A stretch of 64,000 nucleotides of DNA from Hordeum vulgare subsp. vulgare (taxonomy: Eukaryota > Streptophyta > Magnoliopsida > Poales > Poaceae): contig NC_058523.1 in NCBI RefSeq assembly GCF_904849725.1, positions 172,962,689 to 173,026,688 on the forward strand, written 5' to 3'. Position 1 is the stretch's first letter. Every line of letters starts with the position of its first letter. Of this stretch, positions 1 through 12,000 are shown one piece after another. The notes below the pieces were generated by a model. That model was given only the letters and a program-made list of their open reading frames with translations. It had not been told where the DNA came from and ran no database searches. A program made the position numbers and the translations under genes.

Positions 1-316
1 AGAAGAAGGAGAAGGAGAAGGAGGAAGGAGGAAGAAGAAGGAGAAGGAGGAGCTCCTTCTCCTTCTTCTCCTCCTTCTTCTCCTTCTTCTTATCCTCCTC
101 CCTCTCCTTCTTCTTCTTTTCCTCTTCTTCTTCTTCCTTCCTTTCATTTTTCCTCTTTCTTCTCGTCTTGTCCCCTTCTTCGGGCTAAATTGGCTAAGAA
201 TGCCTTTTTGGAGCTAATTATGTCATTTCAAGGATAATTAGCTAAGTATAGGTCATTTTTTATTAAATAGGTCATTTTGGAGCTAACTAAGCTAAATCTT
301 TCATTTAGATGGATAA

Positions 317-635
317 TTAGCCAATTTAGCCTTTCTTGGATGAGTCAAAGCTACGTAGAAGAAGACAAAGAGAAGAAGAAGTAAAAGAAGGAGGAGGAGG
401 AGGAGGAGGAGGAGAAGGAAGAGGAGAAGAAGAAGAAAAGAAGAAGGAGAAGGAGAAGGAGGAAGAAGGAGGAAGAAGAAGGAGAAGGAGGAGCTCCTTC
501 TCCTTCTCCTCCTTCTTCTCCTTCTTCTTATCCTCCTCCCTCTCCTTCTTCTTCTTCTCCTCTTCTTCTTCTTCCTTCCTTTCATTTTTCTTCTTTCTTC
601 TCGTCTTGTCCCCTTCTTCGGGCTAAATTGGCTAA
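317..635. repeat. Representative foldback core of one monomer
   Basis: A perfect 15-bp inverted repeat bounds the core: TTAGCCAATTTAGCC at 317-331 and GGCTAAATTGGCTAA at 621-635. Between them a purine-rich half (about 355-490) is followed by a pyrimidine-rich half (about 495-600), with the palindrome AGGAGCTCCT at the join. The halves are only imperfectly complementary outside that palindrome. The same layout repeats in most monomers. It resembles a foldback or MITE-like module that became the satellite monomer, which is my inference. Confidence 0.8.
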
Positions 636-2487
636 GAATGCCTTTTTGGAGCTAATTATGTTATTTCAAGGATAATTAGCTAAGTATAGGTCATTTTTTA
701 TTAAATAGGTCATTTTGGAGCTAACTAAGCTAATTCTGTCATTTAGATGGATAATTAGCCAATTTAGCCTTTCTTGGATGAGTCTAAGCTACGTAGAAGA
801 AGATAAAGAGAAGAAGAAGTAAAAGAAGGAGGAGGAGGAGGAGAAGGAGAAGGAAGAGGAGAAGAAGAAGAAAAGAAGAAGGAGAAGGAGAACGAGGAAG
901 AAGGAGGTAGAAGAAGGAGAAGGCGGAGCTCCTTCTCCTTCTCGTCCTTCTTCTCCTTCTTCTTCTCCTCCTCCCTCTCCTTCTTCTTCTTCTCCTCTTC
1001 TTCTTCCTCCTTCCTTTTATTTTTCCTCTTTCTGCTCGTCTTGTCCCCTTCTTCGGGCTAAATTGGCTAAGAATGCCTTTTTGGAGCTAATTATGTCATT
1101 TCAAGGATAATTAGCTAAGTATATGTCATTTTTTATTAAATAGGTCATTTTGGAGCTAACGAAGCTAATTCTGTCATTTAGGTGGATAATTAGCCAATTT
1201 AGCCTTTCTTGGATGAGTCTATGCTACGTAGAAGAAGATAAAGAGAAGAAGAAGTAAAAGAAGGAGGAGGAGGAGGAGGAGAAGAAGAAGAAAAGAAGAA
1301 GGAGAAGGAAGAAGTAGGAAGAAGGAGGAAGAAGAAGGCGAAGGAGGAGCTCCTTCTCCTTCTTCTCCTCCTTCTCCTTCTTCTTATCCTCCTCCCTCTC
1401 CTTCTTCTTCTTCTTCCTTCCTTTCATTTTTCCTCTTTCTTCTCCTCTTGTCCCCTTCTTCGGGCTAAATTGGCTAAGAATGCCTTTTTGGAGCTAATTA
1501 TGTCATTTCGAGGATAATTAGCTAAGTATAGGTCATTTTATATTAAATAGGTCATTTTGGAGCTAACTAAGATAATTCTGCCATTTAGATGGATAATTAG
1601 CCAATTTATCCTTTCTTGGATGAGTCTAAGCTATGTAGAAGAAGAGAAAGAGAAGAAGAAGTGAAAAAAGGAGGAGGAGGATGAGCAGGAGGAGGAGAAG
1701 GAGAAGGAAGAGGAGAAGAAGAAGAAAAGAAGAAGGAGAAGGAGAAGGAGGAAGAAGGAGGAAGAAGAAGGAGAAGGAGGAGCTCCTTCTCCTTCTTCTC
1801 CTCCTGCTTGTCCTTCTTCTTATCCTCCTCCCTCTCCTTATTCTTCTTTTCCTCTTCTTCTTCTTTCTTCCTTTCATTTTTCCTCTTTCTTCTCGTCTTG
1901 TCCTCTTCTTCGGGCTAAATTGGCTAAGAATGCCTTTTTGGAGCTAATTATGTCATTTCAAGGATAATTAGCTAAGTATAGGTAATTTTTTATTAAATAG
2001 GTCATTTTGGAGCTAACTAAGCTAATTCTGTCATTTAGATGGATAATTAGCCAATTTAGCCTTTCTTGGATGAGTCTATGCTACGTAGAAGAAGATAAAG
2101 AGAAGAAGAAGTAAAAGAAGGAGGAGGAGGAGGAGGAGAAGAAGAAGAAAAGAAGAAGGAGAAGGAGAAGGAGGAAGGAGGAAGAAGAAGGAGAAGGAGG
2201 AGCTCCTTCTCCTTCTTCTCCTCCTTCTTCTCCTTCTTCTTATCCTCCTCCCTCTCCTTCTTCTTCTTTTCCTCTTCTTCTTCTTCCTTCCTTTCATTTT
2301 TCCTCTTTCTTCTCGTCTTGTCCCCTTCTTCGGGCTAAATTGGCTAAGAATGCCTTTTTGGAGCTAATTATGTCATTTCAAGGATAATTAGCTAAGTATA
2401 GGTCATTTTTTATTAAATAGGTCATTTTGGAGCTAACTAAGCTAAATCTTTCATTTAGATGGATAATTAGCCAATTTAGCCTTTCTT
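338..2487. repeat. Shortened higher-order repeat, 5 monomers (2,150 bp)
   Basis: The monomers starting at 338, 776, 1211 and 1618 match those at 2488, 2929, 3364 and 3771 almost base for base, including private variants such as GAGTCAAAG in the first and ATGAGCAGG/ATGAGGAGG in the fourth. The fifth monomer (2068) is a hybrid. Its start has the TCTATGCTACG form of monomers 3 and 14, while its purine tract has the GGAGGAAGGAGG form of monomer 15 (8620). This copy therefore looks like a 15-monomer repeat that lost about ten monomers by unequal exchange. Confidence 0.85.
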
Positions 2488-5400
2488 GGATGAGTCAAAG
2501 CTACGTAGAAGAAGACAAAGAGAAGAAGAAGTAAAAGAAGGAGGAGGAGGAGGAGGAGGAGGAGGAGAAGGAAGAGGAGAAGAAGAAGAAAAGAAGAAGG
2601 AGAAGGAGAAGGAGGAAGAAGGAGGAAGAAGAAGGAGAAGGAGGAGCTCCTTCTCCTTCTCCTCCTTCTTCTCCTTCTTCTTATCCTCCTCCCTCTCCTT
2701 CTTCTTCTTCTCCTCTTCTTCTTCTTCCTTCCTTTCATTTTTCTTCTTTCTTCTCGTCTTGTCCCCTTCTTCGGGCTAAATTGGCTAAGAATGCCTTTTT
2801 GGAGCTAATTATGTTATTTCAAGGATAATTAGCTAAGTATAGGTCATTTTTTATTAAATAGGTCATTTTGGAGCTAACTAAGCTAATTCTGTCATTTAGA
2901 TGGATAATTAGCCAATTTAGCCTTTCTTGGATGAGTCTAAGCTACGTAGAAGAAGATAAAGAGAAGAAGAAGTAAAAGAAGGAGGAGGAGGAGGAGAAGG
3001 AGAAGGAAGAGGAGAAGAAGAAGAAAAGAAGAAGGAGAAGGAGAACGAGGAAGAAGGAGGTAGAAGAAGGAGAAGGCGGAGCTCCTTCTCCTTCTCGTCC
3101 TTCTTCTCCTTCTTCTTCTCCTCCTCCCTCTCCTTCTTCTTCTTCTCCTCTTCTTCTTCCTCCTTCCTTTTATTTTTCCTCTTTCTGCTCGTCTTGTCCC
3201 CTTCTTCGGGCTAAATTGGCTAAGAATGCCTTTTTGGAGCTAATTATGTCATTTCAAGGATAATTAGCTAAGTATATGTTATTTTTTATTAAATAGGTCA
3301 TTTTGGAGCTAACGAAGCTAATTCTGTCATTTAGGTGGATAATTAGCTAATTTAGCCTTTCTTGGATGAGTCTATGCTACGTAGAAGAAGATCAAGAGAA
3401 GAAGAAGTAAAAGAAGGAGGAGGAGGAGGAGGAGAAGAAGAAGAAAAGAAGAAGGAGAAGGAAGAAGTAGGAAGAAGGAGGAAGAAGAAGGCGAAGGAGG
3501 AGCTCCTTCTCCTTCTTCTCCTCCTTCTCCTTCTTCTTATCCTCCTCCCTCTCCTTCTTCTTCTTCTTCCTTCCTTTCATTTTTCCTCTTTCTTCTCCTC
3601 TTGTCCCCTTCTTCGGGCTAAATTGGCTAAGAATGCCTTTTTGGAGCTAATTATGTCATTTCGAGGATAATTAGCTAAGTATAGGTCATTTTATATTAAA
3701 TAGGTCATTTTGGAGCTAACTAAGATAATTCTGCCATTTAGATGGATAATTAGCCAATTTATCCTTTCTTGGATGAGTCTAAGCTATGTAGAAGAAGAGA
3801 AAGAGAAGAAGAAGTGAAAAAAGGAGGAGGAGGATGAGGAGGAGGAGGAGAAGGAGAAGGAAGAGGAGAAGAAGAAGAAAAGAAGAAGGAGAAGGAGAAG
3901 GAGGAAGAAGGAGGAAGAAGAAGGAGAAGGAGGAGCTCCTTCTCCTTCTTCTCCTCCTGCTTGTCCTTCTTCTTATCCTCCTCCCTCTCCTTATTCTTCT
4001 TTTCCTCTTCTTCTTCTTTCTTCCTTTCATTTTTCCTCTTTCTTCTCGTCTTGTCCTCTTCTTCGGGCTAAATTGGCTAAGAATGCCTTTTTGGAGCTAA
4101 TTATGTCATTTCAAGGATAATTAGCTAAGTATAGGTAATTTTTTATTAAATAGGTCATTTTGGAGCTAACTAAGCTAATTCTGTCATTTAGATGGATAAT
4201 TAGCCAATTTAGCCTTTCTTGGATGAGTCTAAGCTACGTAGAAGAAGAGAAAGAGAAGAAGAAGTAAAATTAGGAGGAGGAGGACGAGGAGGAGGAGAAG
4301 GAGAAGGAAGAGGAGAAGAAGAAGAAAAGAAGAAGGAGAAGGAGAAGGAGGAAGAAGGAGGAAGAAGAAGGAGAAGGAGGAGCTCCTTCTCCTTCTTCTC
4401 CTCCTTCTTCTCCTTCTTCTTATCCTCCTCCCTCTCCTTCTTCTTCTTTTCCTCTTCTTCTTCTTCCTTCCTTTCATTTTTCCTCTTTCTTCTCGTCTTG
4501 TCCCCTTCTTCGGGCTAAATTGGCTAAGAATGCCTTTTTGGAGCTAATTATGTCATCTCAAGGATAATTAGCTAAGTATAGGTCATTTTCTATTAAATAG
4601 GTCATTTTGCAGCTAACTAAGCTAATTCTTTCATTTATATGGATAATTAGCCAATTTAGCCTTTCTTGGATGAGTCTAAGCTTCGTAGAAGAAGACAAAG
4701 AGAAGAAGAAGTAAAAGGAGGAGGAGGAGGAGGAGGAGAAGGAGAAGGAAGAGGAGAAGAAGAAGAAAAGAAGAAGGAGAAGGAGAAGGAGAAGGAGGAA
4801 GAAGGAGGAAGAAGAAGGAGAAGCAGGAGCTCCTTCTCCTTCTCCTCCTTCTTCTCCTTCTTCTTATCCTCCTCCCTCTCCTTCTTCTTCTTCTCCTCTT
4901 CTACTTCTTCCTTCCTTTCATTTTTCCTCTTTCTTCTCGTCTTGTCCCCTTCTTCGGGCTAAATTGGCTAAGAATGCCTTTTTGGAGCTAATTATGTCAT
5001 TTCAAGGATAATTAGCTAAGTATATGTCATTTTTTATTAAATAGGTCATTTTGGAGCTAACTAAGCTAATTCTGTCATTTAGATGGATAATTAGCCAATT
5101 TAGCCTTTCTTGGATGAGTCTAAGCTACGTAGAAGAAGACAAAGAGAAGAAGAAGTAAAAGAAGGCGGAGGAGGAGGAGGAGGAGGAGGAGAAGGAGAAG
5201 GAATAGGTGAAGAAGAAGAAAAGAAGAAGGAGAAGGAGAAGGAGGAAGAAGGAGGAAGAAGAAGGAGAAGGAGGAGCTCCTTCTCCTTCTTCTCCTCCTT
5301 CTTCTCCTTCTTCTTATCCTCCTCCCTCTCCTTCTTCTTCTTTTCCTCTTCTTCTTCTTCCTTCCTTTCATTTTTCCTCTTTCTTCTCGTCTTGTCCCCT

Positions 5401-8400
5401 TCTTCGGGCTAAATTGGCCAAGAATGCCTTTTTGGAGCTAATTATGTCATTTCAAGGATAATTAGCTAAGTATAGGTCATTTTTTATTAAATAGGTCATT
5501 TTGGAGCTAACTAAGCTAATTCTTTCATTTAGATGGATAATTAGCCAATTTAGCCTTTCTTGGATGAGTCTAAGCTACGTAGAAGAAGAAAAAGAGAAGA
5601 AGAAGTAAAAGAAGGAGGAGGAGGAGGAGGAGGAGAAGGAGAAGGAAGAGGAGAAGAAGAAGAAAAGAAGAAGGAGAAGGAGAAGGAGGAAGAAAGAGGA
5701 AGAAGAAGGAGAAGGAGGAGCTCCTTCTCCTTCTCCTCCTTCTTCTCCTTCTTCTTATCCTCCTCCCTCTGCTTCTTCTTCTTCTCCTCATCTTCTTCTT
5801 CCTTCCTTTCATTTTTCCTCTTTCTTCTCGTCTTGTCCCCTTCTTCGGGCTAAATTGGCTAAGAATGCCTTTTTGGAGCTAATTATGTCATTTCAAGGAT
5901 AATTAGCTAAGTATAGGTCATTTTTTCTTAAATAGGTCATTTTGGAGCTAACTAAGCTAATTCTGTCATTTAGATGGATAATTAGCCAATTTAGCCTTTC
6001 TTGGATGAGTCTAAGCTACATAGAAGAAGAGAAAGAGAAGAAGAAGTAAACGAAGGAGGAGGAGGAGGAGAAGGAGAAGGAAGAGGAGAAGAAGAAGAAA
6101 AGAAGAAGGAGAAGGAGAACGAGGAAGAAGGAGGTAGAAGAATGAGAAGGAGGAGCTCCTTCTCCTTCTCGTCCTACTTCTCCTTCTTCTTATCCTCCTC
6201 CCTCTCCTTCTTCTTCTTCTCCTCTTCTTCTTCTTCCTTCCTTTCATTTTTCCTCTTTCTTCTCCTCTTGTCCCCTTCTTCGTGCTAAATTGGCTAAGAA
6301 TGCCTTTTTGGAGCTAATTACGTCATTTCGAGGATAATTAGCTAAGTATAGGTCATTTTATATTAAATAGGTCATTTTGGAGCTAACTAAGATAATTCTG
6401 CCATTTAGATGGATAATTAGCCAATTTATCCTTTCTTGGATGAGTCTAAGCTATGTAGAAGAAGAGAAAGAGAAGAAGAAGTAAAAAAAGGAGGAGGAGG
6501 ATGAGGAGGAGGAGGAGAAGGAGAAGGAAGATTAGAAGAAGAAGAAAAGAAGAAGGAGAAGGAGAAGGAGGAAGAAGGAGGAAGAAGAAGGAGAAGGAGG
6601 AGCTCCTTCTCCTTCTTCTCCTCCTTCTTGTCCTTCTTCTTATCCTCCTCCCTCTCCTTCTTCTTCTTTTCCTCTTCTTCTTCTTCCTTCCTTTCATTTT
6701 TCCTCTTTCTTCTCGTCTTGTCCTCTTCTTCGGGCTAAATTGGCTAAGAATGCCTTTTTGGAGCTAATTATGTCATTTCAAGGATAATTAGCTAAGTATA
6801 GGTAATTTTTTATTAAATAGGTCATTTTGGAGCTAACTAAGCTAATTCTGTCATTTAGATGGATAATTAGCCAATTTAGCCTTTCTTGGATGAGTCTAAG
6901 CTACGTAGAAGAAGAGAAAGAGAAGAAGAAGTAAAAGAAGGAGGAGGAGGAGGAGAAGGAGAAGGAAGAGGAGAAGAAGAAGAAAAGAAGAAGGAGAAGG
7001 AGAAGGAGGAAGAAGGAGGAAGAAGAAGGAGAAGGAGGAGCTCCTTCTCCTTCTCCTCCTTCTTCTCCTTCTTCTTATCCTCCTCCCTCTCCTTCTTCTT
7101 CTTCTCCTCTTCTTCTTCTTCCTTCCTTTCATTTTTCCTCTTTCTTCTCGTCTTGTCCCCTTCTTCGGGCTAAATTGGGTAAGAATGCCTTTTTGGAGCT
7201 AATTATGTCATTTCAAGGATAATTAGCTAAGTATATGTCATTTTTTATTAAATAGGTCATTTTGGAGCTAACTAAGCTAATTCTGTCATTTAGATGGATA
7301 ATTAGCCAATTTAGCCTTTCTTGGATGAGTCTAAGCTACGTAGCAGAAGACAAAGAGAAGAAGAAGTAAAAGAAGGAGGAGGAGGAGGAGGAGGAGGAGA
7401 AGGAGAAGGAAGAGGAGAAGCAGAAGAAAAGAAGAAGGAGAAGGAGAAGGAGGAAGAAAGAGGAATAAGAAGGAGAAGGAGGAGCTCCTTCTCCTTCTCC
7501 TCCTTCTTCTCCTTCTTCTTATCCTCCTCCCTCTGCTTCTTCTTCTTCTCCTCTTCTTCTTCTTCCTTCCTTTCATTTTTCCTCTTTCTTCTCGTCTTGT
7601 CCCCTTCTTCGGGCTAAATTGGCTAAGAATGCCTTTTTGGAGCTAATTATGTCATTTCAAGGATAATTAGCTAAGTATAGGTCATTTTTTATTAAATAGG
7701 TCATTTTGGAGCTAACTAAGCTAATTCTGTCATTTAGATGGATAATTAGCCAATTTAGCCTTTCTTGGATGAGTCTAAGCTACATAGAAGAAGAGAAAGA
7801 GAAGAAGAAGTAAAAGAAGGAGGAGGAGGAGAAGGAGAAGGAAGAGGAGAAGAAGAAGAAAATAAGAAGGAGAAGGAGAACGAGGAAGAAGGAGGTAGAA
7901 GAATGAGAAGGAGGAGCTCCTTCTCCTTCTCGTCCTTCTTCTCCTTCTTCTTCTCCTCCTCCCTCTCCTTCTTCTTCTTCTCCTCTTCTTCTTCTTCCTT
8001 CCTTTCATTTTTCCTCTTTCTGCTCGTCTTGTCCCCTTCTTCGGGCTAAATTGGCTAAGAATGCCTTTTTGGAGCTAATTATGTCATTTCAAGGATAATT
8101 AGCTAAGTATATGTTATTTTTTACTAAATAGGTCATTATGGAGCTAACTAAGCTAATTCTGTCATTTAGATGGATAATTAGCCAATTTAGCCTTTCTTGG
8201 ATGAGTCTATGCTACGTAGAAGAAGACAAAGAGAAGAAGAAGTAAAAGAAGGAGGAGGAGGAGGAGGAGAAGAAGAAGAAAAGAAGAAGGAGAAGGAAGA
8301 AGTAGGAAGAAGGAGGAAGAAGAAGGAGAAGGAGGAGCTCCTTCTCCTTCTTCTCCTCCTTCTCCTTCTTCTTATCCTCCTCCCTCTCCTTCTTCTTCTT

Positions 8401-9066
8401 CTCCTCTTCTTCTTCTTCCTTCCTTTCATTTTTCCTCTTTCTTCTCCTCTTGTCCCCTTCTTCGTGCTAAATTGGCTAAGAATGCCTTTTTGGAGCTAAT
8501 TATGTCATTTCAAGGATAATTAGCTAAGTATATGTCATTTTTTATTAAATAGGTCATTTTGGAGCTAACTAAGCTAATTCTGTCATTTAGATGGATAATT
8601 AGCCAATTTAGCCATTCTTGGATGAGTCTAAGCTACGTAGAAGAAGACAAAGAGAAGAAGAAGTAAAAGAAGGAGGAGGAGGAGGAGGAGGAGGAGGAGA
8701 AGGAGAAGGAATAGGAGAAGAAGAAGAAAAGAAGAAGGAGAAGGAGAAGGAGGAAGGAGGAAGAAGAAGGAGAAGGAGGAGCTCCTTCTCCTTCTTCTCC
8801 TCCTTCTTCTCCTTCTTCTTATCCTCCTCCCTCTCCTTCTTCTTCTTTTCCTCTTCTTCTTCTTCCTTCCTTTCATTTTTCCTCTTTCTTCTCGTCTTGT
8901 CCCCTTCTTCGGGCTAAATTGGCTAAGAATGCCTTTTTGGAGCTAATTATGTCATTTCAAGGATAATTAGCTAAGTATAGGTCATTTTTTATTAAATAGG
9001 TCATTTTGGAGCTAACTAAGCAAAATCTTTCATTTAGATGGATAATTAGCCAATTTAGCCTTTCTT
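2488..9066. repeat. Full higher-order repeat, 15 monomers (6,579 bp)
   Basis: Successive monomer lengths here are about 441, 435, 407, 450, 447, 444, 450, 441, 435, 450, 435, 444, 432, 421 and 447 bp. The same order of lengths and the same private variants recur from 9,067 onward. Examples are the GATTAG variant of monomer 9 (6438, 13023), the GTAGCAGAAG variant of monomer 11 (7323, 13908) and the TCTATGCTACG variant of monomer 14 (8199, 14784). This defines a higher-order unit in the sense used for centromeric satellites. Confidence 0.88.
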
Positions 9067-12000
9067 GGATGAGTCAAAGCTACGTAGAAGAAGACAAAGA
9101 GAAGAAGAAGTAAAAGAAGGAGGAGGAGGAGGAGGAGGAGGAGGAGAAGGAAGAGGAGAAGAAGAAGAAAAGAAGAAGGAGAAGGAGAAGGAGGAAGAAG
9201 GAGGAAGAAGAAGGAGAAGGAGGAGCTCCTTCTCCTTCTCCTCCTTCTTCTCCTTCTTCTTATCCTCCTCCCTCTCCTTCTTCTTCTTCTCCTCTTCTTC
9301 TTCTTCCTTCCTTTCATTTTTCCTCTTTCTTCTCGTCTTGTCCCCTTCTTCGGGCTAAATTGGCTAAGAATGCCTTTTTGGAGCTAATTATGTTATTTCA
9401 AGGATAATTAGCTAAGTATAGGTCATTTTTTATTAAATAGGTCATTTTGGAGCTAACTAAGCTAATTCTGTCATTTAGATGGATAATTAGCCAATTTAGC
9501 CTTTCTTGGATGAGTCTAAGCTACGTAGAAGAAGAGAAAGAGAAGAAGAAGTAAAAGAAGGAGGAGGAGGAGGAGAAGGAGAAGGAAGAGGAGAAGAAGA
9601 AGAAAAGAAGAAGGAGAAGGAGAACGAGGAAGAAGGAGGTAGAAGAAGGAGAAGGCGGAGCTCCTTCTCCTTCTCGTCCTTCTTCTCCTTCTTCTTCTCC
9701 TCCTCCCTCTCCTTCTTCTTCTTCTCCTCTTCTTCTTCCTCCTTCCTTTTACTTTTCCTCTTTCTGCTCGTCTTGTCCCCTTCTTCGGGCTAAATTGGCT
9801 GAGAATGCCTTTTTGGAGCTAATTATGTCATTTCAAGGATAATTAGCTAAGTATATGTCATTTTTTATTAAATAGGTCATTTTGGAGCTAACGAAGCTAA
9901 TTCTGTCATTTAGGTGGATAATTAGCCAATTTAGCCTTTCTTGGATGAGTCTATGCTACGTAGAAGAAGATAAAGAGAAGAAGAAGTAAAAGAAGGAGGA
10001 GGAGGAGGAGGAGAAGAAGAAGAAAAGAAGAAGGAGAAGGAAGAAGTAGGAAGAAGGAGGAAGAAGAAGGAGAAGGAGGAGCTCCTTCTCCTTCTTCTCC
10101 TCCTTCTCCTTCTTCTTATCCTCCTCCCTCTCCTTCTTCTTCTTCTTCCTTCCTTTCATTTTTCCTCTTTCTTCTCCTCTTGTCCCCTTCTTCGGGCTAA
10201 ATTGGCTAAGAATGCCTTTTTGGAGCTAATTATGTCATTTCGAGGATAATTAGCTAAGTATAGGTCATTTTATATTAAATAGGTCATTTTGGAGCTAACT
10301 AAGATAATTCTGCCATTTAGATGGATAATTAGCCAATTTATCCTTTCTTGGATGAGTCTAAGCTATGTAGAAGAAGAGAAAGAGAAGAAGAAGTGAAAAA
10401 AGGAGGAGGAGGATGAGGAGGAGGAGGAGAAGGAGAAGGAAGAGGAGAAGAAGAAGAAAAGAAGAAGGAGAAGGAGAAGGAGGAAGAAGGAGGAAGAAGA
10501 AGGAGAAGGAGGAGCTCCTTCTCCTTCTTCTCCTCCTGCTTGTCCTTCTTCTTATCCTCCTCCCTCTCCTTATTCTTCTTTTCCTCTTCTTCTTCTTTCT
10601 TCCTTTCATTTTTCCTCTTTCTTCTCGTCTTGTCCTCTTCTTCGGGCTAAATTGGCTAAGAATGCCTTTTTGGAGCTAATTATGTCATTTCAAGGATAAT
10701 TAGCTAAGTATAGGTAATTTTTTATTAAATAGGTCATTTTGGAGCTAACTAAGCTAATTCTGTCATTTAGATGGATAATTAGCCAATTTAGCCTTTCTTG
10801 GATGAGTCTAAGCTACGTAGAAGAAGAGAAAGAGAAGAAGAAGTAAAAGAAGGAGGAGGAGGACGAGGAGGAGGAGAAGGAGAAGGAAGAGGAGAAGAAG
10901 AAGAAAAGAAGAAGGATAAGGAGAAGGAGGAAGAAGGAGGAAGAAGAAGGAGAAGGAGGAGCTCCTTCTCCTTCTTCTCCTCCTTCTTCTCCTTCTTCAT
11001 ATCCTCCTCCCTCTCCTTCTTCTTCTTTTCCTCTTCTTCTTCTTCCTTCCTTTCATTTTTCCTCTTTCTTCTCGTCTTGTCCCCTTCTTCGGGCTAAATT
11101 GGCTAAGAATGCCTTTTTGGAGCTAATTATGTCATCTCAAGGATAATTAGCTAAGTATAGGTCATTTTCTATTAAATAGGTCATTTTGGAGCTAACTAAG
11201 CTAATTCTTTCATTTATATGGATAATTAGCCAATTTAGCCTTTCTTGGATGAGTCTAAGCTACGTAGAAGAAGACAAAGAGAAGAAGAAGTAAAAGGAGG
11301 AGGAGGAGGAGGAGGAGAAGGAGAAGGAAGAGGAGAAGAAGAAGAAAAGAAGAAGGAGAAGGAGAAGGAGAAGGAGGAAGAAGGAGGAAGAAGAAGGAGA
11401 AGGAGGAGCTCCTTCTCCTTCTCCTCCTTCTTCTCCTTCTTCTTATCCTCCTCCCTCTCCTTCTTCTTCTTCTCCTCTTCTACTTCTTCCTTCCTTTCAT
11501 TTTTCCTCTTTCTTCTCGTCTTGTCCCCTTCTTCGGGCTAAATTGGCTAAGAATGCCTTTTTGGAGCTAATTATGTCATTTCAAGGATAATTAGCTAAGT
11601 ATATGTCATTTTTTATTAAATAGGTCATTTTGGAGCTAACTAAGCTAATTCTGTCATTTAGATGGATAATTAGCCAATTTAGCCTTTCTTGGATGAGTCT
11701 AAGCTACGTAGAAGAAGACAAAGAGAAGAAGAAGTAAAAGAAGGCGGAGGAGGAGGAGGAGGAGGAGGAGGAGAAGGAGAAGGAATAGGTGAAGAAGAAG
11801 AAAAGAAGAAGGAGAAGGAGAAGGAGGAAGAAGGAGGAAGAAGAAGGAGAAGGAGGAGCTCCTTCTCCTTCTTCTCCTCTTTCTTCTCCTTCTTCTTATC
11901 CTCCTCCCTCTCCTTCTTCTTCTTTTCCTCTTCTTCTTCTTCCTTCCTTTCATTTTTCCTCTTTCTTCTCGTCTTGTCCCCTTCTTCGGGCTAAATTGGC

